Source: Brevibacillus fulvus (lineage in GTDB: Bacteria; Bacillota; Bacilli; Brevibacillales; Brevibacillaceae). Taken from it: a DNA stretch of 64,000 nucleotides. Positions 39,480 through 48,442 of the stretch are shown one piece after another. The stretch is from contig NZ_JAFBEB010000008.1 in assembly GCF_016908525.1 (NCBI RefSeq), positions 1 through 64,000 of the forward strand, given 5' to 3'. How positions within the stretch are numbered: position 1 is the first letter of the stretch; every line of letters starts with the position of its first letter. The notes below the pieces were generated by a model, which saw only the letters and a program-made list of their open reading frames with translations, searched no databases and was not told the origin of the DNA. Made by a program: the position numbers and the translations under genes.

Positions 39480-39503
39480 AAAACACCTTGATAAAAAGGT
39501 GAG
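39480..39503 (-). terminator. Terminator between minor head protein and protease genes
   Basis: CACCTT/AAGGTG stem followed by TTTTTTTATT on the minus strand, directly after the MuF-like gene. It may reduce expression of early packaging genes into the capsid genes or mark a promoter for scaffold and capsid. Confidence 0.65.
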
Positions 39504-39504
39504 A

Positions 39505-40416
39505 TTACGTTGCTATGCCTTTTGCTTTTGCCCATTCTTCATAGTTGCGAGCTGACGTATAGCCGCGCTCTTCCTTGCCGATACGATAAGATCGCTCACG
39601 CTGCAGCCTGTCAAGCACAGCCGACTTGATAACGGGTCTCCAGTACGACCGGCAGTTTGGATGATTTGGGATGCGCTCGCCCTCACGCCCGGGATTCTCT
39701 GGCGTGTCATAATCAAGCGGATACCTTTTCCCGTCAGCCTTTCGACATTGGGAGGAAGTCCGCTTATCCAGCGTGGCACAAAATTCTTTCTCGCCAATGA
39801 TGTCTGAATTCGCTTGATAGGCGGTGGACTGCCCCTGTGCTGCCGCTCTATTCAACTCGGTACGTGCCAGCCGGAGCGCGTTTGACCAACTCTCTGAAGT
39901 CCGTAGCGTGATTTCTTTGGCTGCCCTGGTAACACCCCATCCCTGAACCGCAGCTTGCGTGATGACATCTTCCATCGATGCCGCCAACAAATCAGTGCGC
40001 AACCGAATCCGCTTCGAGAAGTGCCTTCCCTCCCACGGCTTTTCGATGGCCGCAAGGATCATTGGGAAGTTCACTTGCGGAAGTGCCACACCGATTTCAA
40101 AATCTTGTTCAAGAAAATACAGGTGGTGGTATACGCTTCGCTTGTATTCTTCCCCCCACACGATGCGAAGCTGCTGCTCCTCTTCGTCGCGGAGGCTGTA
40201 CAGAATGGTGCGGATGCTGTCCATAATTTGATCCAGCCGCGAGGCATTGTAAATCAACGAGACGAGATCCTGTCCGCTTTCGTTATAGCGGGCATACAAG
40301 TCTGTAATCTCTTTGACGATACTGGTGTTCGCTTTCCCAAACAGCTTTTTGAGCCGCATGCCATGCTTTGCGATCCGCGCTTCTAGCTCCTCTTGGTAGC
40401 GTTCCTCTCTGCTCAT
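39505..40416 (-). CDS. Minor head protein, SPP1 gp7/MuF-like
   Basis: The 303-residue protein has the MuF domain at its C-terminus: RLARTELNRAAAQGQSTAYQ, CATLDKRTSSQCRKADGKRY, and PNHPNCRSYWRPV (the family's zinc-like Cys/His phrase). The N-terminal half is helical. It is carried in the head with DNA and is injected in some phages. Overlaps the portal gene by four bases. Confidence 0.85.
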   Translation of the reverse strand: MSREERYQEELEARIAKHGMRLKKLFGKANTSIVKEITDLYARYNESGQDLVSLIYNASRLDQIMDSIRTILYSLRDEEEQQLRIVWGEEYKRSVYHHLYFLEQDFEIGVALPQVNFPMILAAIEKPWEGRHFSKRIRLRTDLLAASMEDVITQAAVQGWGVTRAAKEITLRTSESWSNALRLARTELNRAAAQGQSTAYQANSDIIGEKEFCATLDKRTSSQCRKADGKRYPLDYDTPENPGREGERIPNHPNCRSYWRPVIKSAVLDRLQRERSYRIGKEERGYTSARNYEEWAKAKGIAT

Positions 40417-41969
40417 GCAGCATCACCCGGCGGGTCATTCCCGCCATCATCATTCTCATTTCCCTCATCACCGTCAGGGTTATCCCCTTCATCTACAGCC
40501 ATAGGATCAAGCAACGCCATACGACGCTTGGACTCTTCTTCCTGTTCGGCCAGAACTTTGTCACGCGAAGCTTTCGGATCATCAATGAATGGCAGGAGGG
40601 CCAAGCGCTCTTCATGCGACACCTGACCGACAAGCTTGGTCACGATATCTACCATCTCTACCAGATTGACAGGCAGGTTTTTGCTGAACCGGATATCGAT
40701 GTCTTGATAGTCCCATTGCTTTTTGTACTTGGCATTCAGCATGCCCGTCAGGATACGGATACGGTTTCTAAACCCTTTTCCGTACTGACGCATTTTCAAG
40801 CCAGCTTTGATGTCCGCATGGTAGAAGATGATCTTCAAGGCAATGCCAGAAGGCGCGGAGCCCACTTGATCAGGCCGCAGATGGGGCGTTCCCGATTGAT
40901 CGAGAAGGGATTCAATCAGCCGGTTGATGGTGTTTTCCTCGTGGGTATCTTGAAGGTCCCACGTGATTGGCACCGCCTTACCTCCGATGAGGATTTGAGA
41001 GGTTGCCCACATTTTCGCAAGATACTGCTTTTTCCTCTCCGTGTCGGTGATCAGATTCCCCTCTTCGTCATAAAGCAGTAACTCGTCCAAATCGAGGTCT
41101 TCAAACAGCACCTTCGGATTTTTGAAGTATTCCTGGACGTTCACCTTTCCGGTTACCGCTTTATTAATCGCATCCATGAGGTTTTTCAGATCAGCCAGAT
41201 CACCCATGCCTTCAATTAATCCATCGTCTCGGTATTGCTGATGTTTACGCCTGCGGTTCACGTAATGTGTCCAGGGCACAACTGGTTTCTGCTGGAGCTT
41301 GCCGTCTTGGTCCTTTGTTAATACAGTCACCTGATGTGCGACCGGATTGACCTCTCTACTCGTATCCAGTACGAGCACGGCGCCCTCCTGCCGAAGATAG
41401 GTAATTTCGTTTTCGTCGTACACCTCGACGATCAGCGATTTTTCATTCCGCTGCATGTCGGTCAGAGAATAATAGCGGATGACAGCGATCAGCTTGGCCT
41501 TCACTGTTGTGTCATATACAGCAATGCACTCATCCGCTTTGAACTCGGTCATGCAAATCTGGCCGTCTTCGTCAAAATAATAGTATTCAAAGACCTCTCC
41601 ATCGATAGAGCCATCCTCTATCAATTCGTAGGACAAACTTTCTTCATCGTTGTCCACCAGAACCGCCTGCAGCTTTTCCGTATACTCATCGATGCCATCT
41701 TCTTCGACGTTGGCCGTATAACGGATCGGGTTGCTGGCGATGTAGGCAGTCCCAAAGTCGATGATCTTGCGGGCGAAGTTTACCACGATTCGGTTATTTG
41801 GCTTGCCCTTTTCCTCTTGCTGCTTCAGGATGTCATGATCACCATCCACGTACTTCCGCATCAGGGAGTAGTCTTTTTGCTTGTGTTTGGAAATCAGATC
41901 GGATACCCAGCGCCAAGTATTGTTGGCTTTGTTCTCCTCGTAAAACTGCTCAAGCAGCGTTGTTTGCAT
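40413..41969 (-). CDS. Portal protein, SPP1 gp6-like (prophage)
   Basis: The 518-residue protein has the SPP1-type portal layout: an N-terminal helix with ANNTWRWVSDLISKHKQKDY, DEDGQICMTEFKADECIAVY, and the clip/stem region SQILIGGKAVPITWDLQDTH, with a long acidic C-terminus (DEGDNPDGDEGNENDDGGND). It forms the DNA entry ring. GGGGGTG lies before the ATG. Confidence 0.85.
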   Translation of the reverse strand: MQTTLLEQFYEENKANNTWRWVSDLISKHKQKDYSLMRKYVDGDHDILKQQEEKGKPNNRIVVNFARKIIDFGTAYIASNPIRYTANVEEDGIDEYTEKLQAVLVDNDEESLSYELIEDGSIDGEVFEYYYFDEDGQICMTEFKADECIAVYDTTVKAKLIAVIRYYSLTDMQRNEKSLIVEVYDENEITYLRQEGAVLVLDTSREVNPVAHQVTVLTKDQDGKLQQKPVVPWTHYVNRRRKHQQYRDDGLIEGMGDLADLKNLMDAINKAVTGKVNVQEYFKNPKVLFEDLDLDELLLYDEEGNLITDTERKKQYLAKMWATSQILIGGKAVPITWDLQDTHEENTINRLIESLLDQSGTPHLRPDQVGSAPSGIALKIIFYHADIKAGLKMRQYGKGFRNRIRILTGMLNAKYKKQWDYQDIDIRFSKNLPVNLVEMVDIVTKLVGQVSHEERLALLPFIDDPKASRDKVLAEQEEESKRRMALLDPMAVDEGDNPDGDEGNENDDGGNDPPGDAA

Positions 41970-41984
41970 GCTTTTTCACCCCCT

Positions 41985-43388
41985 TTACGCCGCATCGTCG
42001 GCAACTTTCCACGGAATCACTTTGAACCGGGCTATCAGTAACTGATGGAATGTCTTGCTGTTCCAAACAAGGTACCGCAGCGCGTCCATAGAGTGATCAT
42101 TTTCCTTGAGCGGAATCTCCGCTTTTTCTCCGGAAGCTCCTTCTGGATACCGGTAGTTTGTCAGCTCCTGAATCACATCTTTCAGGTGATCGCTGATAAA
42201 GATGTTTGGCCGCCCGTTGTCCGATTTCACTGTGAACAGCGATGCAACGGCACGAATACTAGGCTTTAGATGCTTCTTGGCCGCTTTTGCCGGCAGGCCG
42301 TTTGTCTGATAGGTCTTGATGTTACTCGGGTCTTCCTCGTCACACCAAAACAGTCTGATCTTCCACTTTTTCATCAGCTCTTTATCCTGAGCCACCCAGC
42401 AATTCGGATCACCCGGAATGAGGATTTCCATCTGACGCTTATAGATGGCATCGACGATCCACAGTTCCCCATTGGCTGTCATGGCACCAACCAATGTCAC
42501 ACCGGGATTTGTAAAGCCCCAGTCTTTACCGGCTTCAACCAAAACAAAGTCGCCGTTTTCAAACTTCTGACGGCAGAGGGATTGCGGGACAACGTGAACA
42601 GAGCGGTCAAATTCTTCATACACCTGCCCAAAAAACACATCAAACCGGGCAAAAATCTCCCGGTCAACATATCGCTTCGGCATGGTCTCGATCATGCGCT
42701 GTATATTCCTCTGCAGCTCAGGCAGTGGATTATCCTTGCTGGTCCAGTAGAAGTTTCGCCACTCTGGATCGTTTCGGTATTCTTCCAAATGCCCTCCAGC
42801 TGGCGTGTGTTGGCCGTTCAAGACGATTTCATGATAGAACCAGTTCATTCCTTCAGGCGTGGTCGTCCAAACGCTCCAGCCGCCTTTATCAGCGAGAGCA
42901 TAGGAGAGATAACCACTCCATGTATCGGCCTTCATTTTCGATGCCTCATCCAGCCACACCCCACTCAAACCTTTACCAACGAGCGTTTTCGGCCTGTCAG
43001 CGGACTTGAACTGAATGAGAATGTACCCTTTCAGCCAGATACGGTTTTTTGACGCGTCCCAGTTCTCAATCATCTCTTCCGGGATTACCGCTGCCAGCTC
43101 TTCCTGCTGAATTTCCGACATGGAGTAGGTCGGCGATACGCACCAGTATTCCAGCCGCGGCTTCGGCTTTTTCATGACCTTCAAGTTTCGCGGGGGCTTA
43201 TACGGCAGGCCCTTTCCTGCCTCAATGTCGGCCAGGATGTTATCAAAGAATTTTCGGGCCCCTACGTTGGTTTTGCCACCACGACGACCGCAGTTCATGA
43301 CCACATTTCGAGCGTCGCACTCCATGACCTCAATCTGTTTTGCATGAGGAGTCCAATCCGTGAAAGGATCAAGCATTAGGCTTGTCAC
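41985..43388 (-). CDS. terL: Terminase large subunit (prophage)
   Basis: Read as 467 residues from a GTG at 43388, with GGAGGTGG nine bases upstream; the first frame Met is poorly placed. The ATPase domain has the Walker A CGRRGGKTNVG, the Walker B-like GVWLDEASKM, and a C-terminal nuclease domain with VEAGKDWGFTNPGVTLVGAM holding the first metal Asp. It overlaps the small subunit gene by 20 bases. Confidence 0.9.
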   Translation of the reverse strand: MTSLMLDPFTDWTPHAKQIEVMECDARNVVMNCGRRGGKTNVGARKFFDNILADIEAGKGLPYKPPRNLKVMKKPKPRLEYWCVSPTYSMSEIQQEELAAVIPEEMIENWDASKNRIWLKGYILIQFKSADRPKTLVGKGLSGVWLDEASKMKADTWSGYLSYALADKGGWSVWTTTPEGMNWFYHEIVLNGQHTPAGGHLEEYRNDPEWRNFYWTSKDNPLPELQRNIQRMIETMPKRYVDREIFARFDVFFGQVYEEFDRSVHVVPQSLCRQKFENGDFVLVEAGKDWGFTNPGVTLVGAMTANGELWIVDAIYKRQMEILIPGDPNCWVAQDKELMKKWKIRLFWCDEEDPSNIKTYQTNGLPAKAAKKHLKPSIRAVASLFTVKSDNGRPNIFISDHLKDVIQELTNYRYPEGASGEKAEIPLKENDHSMDALRYLVWNSKTFHQLLIARFKVIPWKVADDAA

Positions 43389-44151
43389 GTGACCACCTCC
43401 GCACGATGATTTCCTTCTCAGGACCACCGCCGTTGTTGACCAGCTGCGCCTTCAATTGAATGGCCTTCAATTTTTTGTCCTGGACGCGGGTCAGAGCTTC
43501 TTCCAAAGCGAGAATATCCTCAATTGCTCGGTACTCAGTCTCCTCTATCTCCGTTGTGACCAGCTCGTCGCGGGAACGGATGAAGGTTTTCGTTTCCCCG
43601 GATTTCTCATCATGAATTTGCACCGGCTCTTTGATGGTCAATCTCTCCTGCAGGACACGCCGTTGCTTCTCGGTTAACCCTTCGGTCAGTTTGCGAATGC
43701 GCATCATCATTTCCCGTTCGCGCCAAGCCAGCAAACGAATTTCATCATCTGCTTGGCTGACAGGATCAAGGTCGATGCGATCAAGCACTTCCGCCTGCTC
43801 AGGAGTCAGAGCGTCCATCCAGATTGATTGATGTTCCCCTGTCCTCACAGCATTGGTGTTTCGTGGCGGTGCCCCGCCGCTGTTCCCGACAGCATTTCTG
43901 TTCCCAGGGGGAGCGCCCCCGCCGTTGCCTACGGCGTTCTTGTTACCTTTCGGCGCGCCCCGTTTTTTTGTTGTACAACTTTCATCAGGCGATTGTTGTA
44001 CAACATTCCATTTGTCGCGCTGCTTCCACACAGCAATGACCTTTTCATTCTCTCCAAGCATTTCCGCGATCTGGCGATTTGTTATGTCTCCATTGTGTTC
44101 AAGCCATATCTTGTATGCTTTATCACGATTGGGATTTCTCTCCCTCGGCAT
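43369..44151 (-). CDS. terS: Terminase small subunit with Gly-Asn repeat linker (prophage)
   Basis: The 260-residue protein begins with a helix-turn-helix of the phage terminase small type (RDKAYKIWLEHNGDITNRQI AEMLG). It then carries three near-copies of GAPPGNRNAVGNS at about residues 64-103, and a long coiled helical domain. The C-terminal basic end (IIVRRWSRDKPN) could meet the large subunit. The repeat resembles the GxPxGNKNAxG linkers found in phage small terminases and could vary in length by slipped replication. Confidence 0.8.
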   Translation of the reverse strand: MPRERNPNRDKAYKIWLEHNGDITNRQIAEMLGENEKVIAVWKQRDKWNVVQQSPDESCTTKKRGAPKGNKNAVGNGGGAPPGNRNAVGNSGGAPPRNTNAVRTGEHQSIWMDALTPEQAEVLDRIDLDPVSQADDEIRLLAWREREMMMRIRKLTEGLTEKQRRVLQERLTIKEPVQIHDEKSGETKTFIRSRDELVTTEIEETEYRAIEDILALEEALTRVQDKKLKAIQLKAQLVNNGGGPEKEIIVRRWSRDKPNA

Positions 44152-44262
44152 TACATCTCACCCCACCTCCGGACTCGGTTTTGTGTTGTGTTGTTTTTCA
44201 ACGCCAGCATGCCGGAAAAAGTTTCTACCGGATTCACCTCTTTATGAAAGGAGGTGGTTCTT

Positions 44263-44385
44263 GTGATTCGATTCATCATCAGCTTGCTCGGAATCGTTTT
44301 GGTTTGCAGCCATATCGATGATCACCCAGTGGAGACTTTGATTGCATTGGGCGCAATGTTTTATGTCTGGCAAAAGGGCAACTAA
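44263..44385 (+). CDS. Small hydrophobic plus-strand peptide
   Basis: A 40-residue frame starts at GTG behind AAAGGAGGTGG, one of the best ribosome sites in the window. It encodes MIRFIISLLGIVLVCSHIDD and, after a short charged bend, a second hydrophobic part (ETLIALGAMFYVWQ). It runs against nearly all other genes here and overlaps the next minus-strand gene by four bases at its end. Function unknown; a membrane peptide or a holin-like factor is possible. Confidence 0.55.
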   Translation: MIRFIISLLGIVLVCSHIDDHPVETLIALGAMFYVWQKGN

Positions 44386-44615
44386 AGCTCATCTTTCTGC
44401 AACTCGATGTCCAGCTCGATCAGCTTTTTCAGATCATCCACCGTTTTGATTTCGATGTGGCCGGATTGAAAGTCTTTCACCCATTTGCCGATTGCTGCTT
44501 TGACGACTTTCCTGTACTGCGCCTTTGACTCCAAGATGCCTTCCAACACTTCAATTTCATGCTGCAGCAAAAGGTCGTCAGGAGCAGAAGGAGAACATTC
44601 GTTTGTATTTTTCAT
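44382..44615 (-). CDS. Small helical hypothetical protein upstream of terminase
   Basis: The 77-residue protein is acidic and helical (LQHEIEVLEGILESKAQYRK, DDLKKLIELDIELQKDEL) with a central VKDFQSGHIEIKTV segment. It could assist the terminase or be a regulator. No motif is recognised. Confidence 0.5.
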   Translation of the reverse strand: MKNTNECSPSAPDDLLLQHEIEVLEGILESKAQYRKVVKAAIGKWVKDFQSGHIEIKTVDDLKKLIELDIELQKDEL

Positions 44616-44722
44616 TGAGACACCCTCAGCTTTCCTGTAAAATGGAAAACGAGATAGCGAGTTCAGGAATCTGCGGCCGCAGGGTTTCGCTATCTCTGCC
44701 GGGGGTGTCCCGGTGGATCTGG

Positions 44723-44756
44723 GAGGGCGTTGGAGCGTCCTCCCTTTTCATTTATG
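44723..44756 (+). terminator. Plus-strand terminator
   Basis: GGGAGGGCG/CGTCCTCCC stem with TTGGAG loop followed by CTTTTC on the plus strand. The polarity fits transcription from the plus-strand peptide gene at 44263. Confidence 0.5.
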
Positions 44757-46047
44757 CTGCGTCGTGTTTTCTGCTGACAAGCACAGGTTCTATACCGGTG
44801 CTCTCATAGAAACGTCGCTTAATGACATCGCAGAATTTCGGATCAAGCTCCATCGTTCTGCATTCACGCCCCATCTGTTCACAGGTCATCAGTGTTGCAC
44901 CGCTACCACCAAAGAAGTCAGCTGCAATATCCCCTTTCTGGCTGCTGTTACCGATCGGGATTGCAAGAAGATCCAGTGGTTTTTGTGTTGGATGGACATA
45001 CTTACTGACGTCCCCGCGGGATACCTCCCATACTGTCTCTGGTTCCTGCTGTTCATCAGGTAATCCAGCCCGCCAAACAGTGGTTTGCTTTCGATCACCG
45101 TACCAAGCTGGTGCCTTGCCCTTCAAATGAGCATAAAACACAGGTTCATGCTTGTATTTGTACTGAGCAAACCCGAAGGTTGCCGCATTTTTCACCCACA
45201 CACATTGCGTTCTGACCACGATGCCGGCTTTATTCATGGCATTTTCAAATTCACGCTGATACAGTGACGGATGGAAAACATAGATCGCAGCCTTTGGGTC
45301 CATGACAGTTGCATAGTTTAGGAAAACCTTGTCCAGAAATTCAACGAACTGCTCCATTGGCATATCATCGTTGAGGATGCTTTCCCGCCCATCTGCTGCA
45401 AGCTCAGCTGACTCGCTTTCAAATGCGACGTTGTATGGAGGGTCCGTTACGACCAGGGCAGCCTTCTTACCATTCATCAACTGCAGGACGTCATCCAGAT
45501 TTGTGGAGTCGCCGCACATCAGAAAATGCCTTCCCAGCTGCCAAACGTCTCCATACATCGTCTCCGGCTCTTTGATATCATCAAGCGCTTTTCCGACGTC
45601 GAAATTATCGTCTACCACCGGCTCGTCGACTGCAATGTCCTGGTACTGTACAAGCAGCGAGTTGATCTCCTCTTCTCCGAAACCGGTCAAACTGATATCA
45701 ATGTCTGTCTGCTGCAGATCCGAGAGAACCTGAGCCAGCTTCTCCTCGTCCCAGCCCCCGCTGATTTTATTCAGGGCCAAATTGAGAGCCTTCTCTCTGC
45801 TATCGTCCAGGTCCACAACGGAAACCTCTACCTCGACGGCCCCCTGCTCGTTGACGAGGATTTTATACCGCTGATGCCCCCCAACGAGATTTCCGCTTCG
45901 CTCATTCCAAACAAGCGGCTCGACGTAACCGAATTCTTCAATCGATCGTTTCAGCTTTTCGTAATCGGGATCACCAGGCTGCAGATCAATTCTTGGATTG
46001 TACGGAGCTGGGTTGATCAAAGAGACAGGTATTTTTCGTATGTCCAT
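44752..46047 (-). CDS. ParB-nuclease domain/DNA N4- or N6-methyltransferase fusion
   Basis: Read as 431 residues from the ATG at 46047, with AAGGAG in front. The N-terminal ParB-like domain shows INPAPYNPRIDLQPGD and the phrase VGGHQRYKIL. It is followed by a beta-class methyltransferase with DPPYNV (motif IV) before FFGGSGATLM (motif I). Such fusions are common in phages and methylate adenine or N4-cytosine. They may protect the phage from host restriction or regulate packaging. One of three methyltransferases in this prophage. Confidence 0.85.
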   Translation of the reverse strand: MDIRKIPVSLINPAPYNPRIDLQPGDPDYEKLKRSIEEFGYVEPLVWNERSGNLVGGHQRYKILVNEQGAVEVEVSVVDLDDSREKALNLALNKISGGWDEEKLAQVLSDLQQTDIDISLTGFGEEEINSLLVQYQDIAVDEPVVDDNFDVGKALDDIKEPETMYGDVWQLGRHFLMCGDSTNLDDVLQLMNGKKAALVVTDPPYNVAFESESAELAADGRESILNDDMPMEQFVEFLDKVFLNYATVMDPKAAIYVFHPSLYQREFENAMNKAGIVVRTQCVWVKNAATFGFAQYKYKHEPVFYAHLKGKAPAWYGDRKQTTVWRAGLPDEQQEPETVWEVSRGDVSKYVHPTQKPLDLLAIPIGNSSQKGDIAADFFGGSGATLMTCEQMGRECRTMELDPKFCDVIKRRFYESTGIEPVLVSRKHDAA

Positions 46048-46265
46048 GCTTTTCTGCTCCTTCTGGCAATAGTAGTAAGAATAAAGAATATTGCCAGCCC
46101 GAAAACGGCTGAATGCCTTGAGAGGCAAGGGCTGACATCGTTTTTTTGAGCGCTACAAAGTAACTACTTTTCGAGCGGAAAAGTATACGTTTTGTATCAC
46201 TGCCAAAATCTATGGTCGTGCTTAGAGCGACAAGGCTTCTGAGCCTATGTGATTCCGGCGACCCC

Positions 46266-46784
46266 CTATTCGGAATTCGGGTCTTCCCCGGCCTCCGTGA
46301 TCTCCTGTCTAAATAGCTGCAGGAGAGATGTTTCCGCTGCCTTCCCGTTAAGCGAGAACAGCGGGTTTATTGCCAGGGCTGTCCTTCCATCGGTTTCGAC
46401 GCGCCGGAGAATCCGCTGCTCAATAAATGATTTGACGATCTTTCTGGCCTGCGGATAGGAGCAGTCGGCAACTCTGGCAAGGTCCTTGACAGTGAGCGGT
46501 ATGCCTTTCTGGCCGCGCTCATTGTCTCCTTCAAGAAGATTCGTCCCCTCGCTGGCATACGGAGTGATCTTCAATAAAAAACCAGCCTCAGCGAGTGACA
46601 GCTTCCTGAGCCGTCGCTTTGCCTTCTGGCTGGCTTTGATCTTTACGAATTTTGCGCTGCGCCCTGCTGGACGGAAAACCTTGACGATCTCATCCGGGCG
46701 CCGGAGGATTTGCTCCTCATAGAAAACCTCTCCGGTCTCTGGGTCAACGAATTGACGCACTACATGATCACCACCACCTGCCAT
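46266..46784 (-). CDS. Winged-helix DNA-binding protein
   Basis: The 172-residue protein has a N-terminal beta segment (DPETGEVFYEEQILRR) and a MarR/RepA-like winged helix (IPLTVKDLARVADCSYPQAR ... IVKSFIEQRILRRV). It has features of phage replication or regulatory proteins. The start is uncertain because a Gly-rich leader coincides with a weak ribosome site. Confidence 0.6.
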   Translation of the reverse strand: MAGGGDHVVRQFVDPETGEVFYEEQILRRPDEIVKVFRPAGRSAKFVKIKASQKAKRRLRKLSLAEAGFLLKITPYASEGTNLLEGDNERGQKGIPLTVKDLARVADCSYPQARKIVKSFIEQRILRRVETDGRTALAINPLFSLNGKAAETSLLQLFRQEITEAGEDPNSE

Positions 46785-46795
46785 AATTACGCATA

Positions 46796-46832
46796 AAAAA
46801 GGGAGTCACGACTTCTGCCGCACTCCCTTTAG
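46796..46832 (-). terminator. Terminator after the 133-residue unknown gene
   Basis: AAAGGGAGT/ACTCCCTTT stem with an internal bulge, followed by TTTTATGCG on the minus strand. Confidence 0.75.
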
Positions 46833-46840
46833 TGTTTTGC

Positions 46841-47242
46841 CTATACAACTGTAATTCCAGCCTGGCGTAGATATTCATCAAAGCTGTAACCGTGAATAGA
46901 ATTTACGATTTGACCAAGCTTATACTGTTCCTCTGTGATAGTCATGCCGTCCAACTTAGGATAAGGGATATAGGAACGGTGGCCATCAACAGCAACTGTA
47001 AAAAACTGCTCAATAATGCTGTCATTGAACTGCAAAAAGTATATTTTTCTTCTTGCATTCTTATCAGGGAAACTTCTTGCCCAATCCTCGTAAAAACCGT
47101 CATCCCCTACTGGTTCAGAACGATCTGATAGAATTGAGATTCTGATGTCCCCTTTGAAAATAAACTTACCTAGTTCGTCGTCGTAAAGCCAATCCTCTTC
47201 ATCGGAATTGGTAATCAACGACTTAAAATCATCATATCTCAC
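46841..47242 (-). CDS. Unknown acidic protein
   Basis: Read as 133 residues from a GTG at 47242, with GGAGG in the right place; the longer frame above it looks non-coding. It contains SDEEDWLYDDELGKFIFKGD, aromatic-rich middle (YFLQFNDSIIEQFF) and GMTITEEQYKLGQIVN. The fold seems alpha/beta, in the style of small immunity proteins, but nothing is certain. Confidence 0.5.
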   Translation of the reverse strand: MRYDDFKSLITNSDEEDWLYDDELGKFIFKGDIRISILSDRSEPVGDDGFYEDWARSFPDKNARRKIYFLQFNDSIIEQFFTVAVDGHRSYIPYPKLDGMTITEEQYKLGQIVNSIHGYSFDEYLRQAGITVV

Positions 47243-47960
47243 AGACAATTCACCTCCTCTTGTCATTCTTCGACATTTAGGAGGATTTTCCTGTAACATT
47301 TTTACTATTCCCCCACTTCCTTCGGCAGGGGGAGCTCCGCCGCGAGCCAATCCTTATGCCTGCTGCGGTCACAGACTGTAGGAGGTGGTGCAGCTGGGCC
47401 TGCAAACCCAAACCAGCAAGCATTTGCCCCTTACTTGCTGCAAATGACACGTCCACTGCACTCTTAGGGAGGATCGGCGTATCGAATATGAGAGGTACTG
47501 GACAAGGGGCGAGGGGCCGGAGCCGTAGGTCTCGCATGTAATCCCCTGTCCGGTATATCCCAGATGTATACTGTCGCTCTCAGCGTTCACCCAGGCAGAT
47601 GGGAGTCATGTGAATCGTGATCGCGACGGACACAGACACAAAGATCAAACAGAAATCTTGTTCCTCCGTAGCGCCCGCCGCACCTAACACCCCAATAAGG
47701 AATGTGCATGCTCTCATCGTCATGCGCGCAAATAGGACTCCAGCTGCTCTGCCTGTTCGACTGCAACGCTCATCGCCCCTACGTATCGCCCCGAGTACCG
47801 CCGTTGATAAGGGAGGATACGGTATCTCCCAAGAGCAAAACTCTTAACTCAAGGGTACCGATCCGGCCAAATAAAAACGTCCAGCATTTTGTCCTCATTT
47901 TTTTCCATATTTTTCTCCGGGTTTTGTCCTACTTTTTGTCGGACTTTTTTCGAGAAATTG
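47243..47960. other. GC-rich 700-bp stretch without a clear gene
   Basis: Several short minus-strand frames follow each other with overlapping stop/start codons, for example a 17-codon frame with stop near 47720, the frame at 47580-47723, and a GTG frame at 47369-47590. None has a recognisable protein pattern. A CCCCC/GGGGG hairpin lies at about 47310-47335. The stretch also contains the promoter region for the genes to its left. A structured RNA is possible but not seen directly. Confidence 0.35.
47580..47723 (-). CDS. Possible small membrane peptide
   Basis: A 47-residue frame (MTMRACTFLIGVLGAAGA, then FCLIFVSVSVAITIH) whose ATG overlaps the stop of a 17-codon frame as ATGA. Two hydrophobic stretches suggest a membrane peptide. 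No good ribosome site beyond the overlap, so it is doubtful. Confidence 0.25.
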   Translation of the reverse strand: MTMRACTFLIGVLGAAGATEEQDFCLIFVSVSVAITIHMTPICLGER

Positions 47961-47961
47961 A

Positions 47962-47993
47962 AAAACGGCACTCAAATGATCCGGAGTGCCGTC
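47962..47993 (-). terminator. Terminator overlapping the end of the ArpU gene
   Basis: CGGCACTC/GAGTGCCG stem with a CGGATCATTT loop, followed by TTTTTCAATTT on the minus strand. Confidence 0.75.
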
Positions 47994-48358
47994 GCGAGCT
48001 GGAATATCGCCTCTCGCTTTTTGATGTAGTATTGGTCTTTCGTCAGACCCAGTTCCAGATACACATTGATATCGTTCACTCTGGCCGGGCTGAGATATTT
48101 CTCCTCGATGATCTTCCTTTCTATTTCATCCAGTGAGTATTGGAGTGCCCGCTCGATCTGTCTGGCTTTCAGGTCGTTTTTTGTCTCTGACTGATGCAAC
48201 CTTGGAAAAAGCTGATCAATTCCCTTCTCGGCCTGCTCTTGTTTGTTTTGTACGGCGACACGGAGGGCTTTGTATGCCTTCAGCTCTTTTACAACAGCCT
48301 TACGGACCTCTCTTTCGTTCACTGGTTGCAGAAAGGATAATTGCTCTGGAGCGCTCAT
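47972..48358 (-). CDS. arpU: ArpU-family phage transcriptional regulator
   Basis: Read as 128 residues from the ATG at 48358. The C-terminal half has RQIERALQYSLDEIERKIIE, EEKYLSPARVNDINVYLELG and KDQYYIKKREAIFQLATALR, the ArpU pattern. ArpU-like proteins activate late operons of Gram-positive phages. Located at the border of early and late modules, ahead of the terminases, which fits. Confidence 0.75.
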   Translation of the reverse strand: MSAPEQLSFLQPVNEREVRKAVVKELKAYKALRVAVQNKQEQAEKGIDQLFPRLHQSETKNDLKARQIERALQYSLDEIERKIIEEKYLSPARVNDINVYLELGLTKDQYYIKKREAIFQLATALRII

Positions 48359-48442
48359 CTTCCATTCCCCCTTGTCCGGTTCCAATGGTATAATTTTCTT
48401 GGCTGAAATACCTTGGGCTCCCGGATAGGGGGCTATTTTTGT

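Noticed and set aside
42270-43052. 260-codon plus-strand frame over the terminase gene
   Set aside because: Antisense shadow of the large terminase with its ATPase motifs on the other strand.
47617-47847. Plus-strand frame of 76 codons in the GC-rich stretch
   Set aside because: Composition (Pro, Ser, Arg rich without pattern) looks like a chance frame and the ribosome site is weak.
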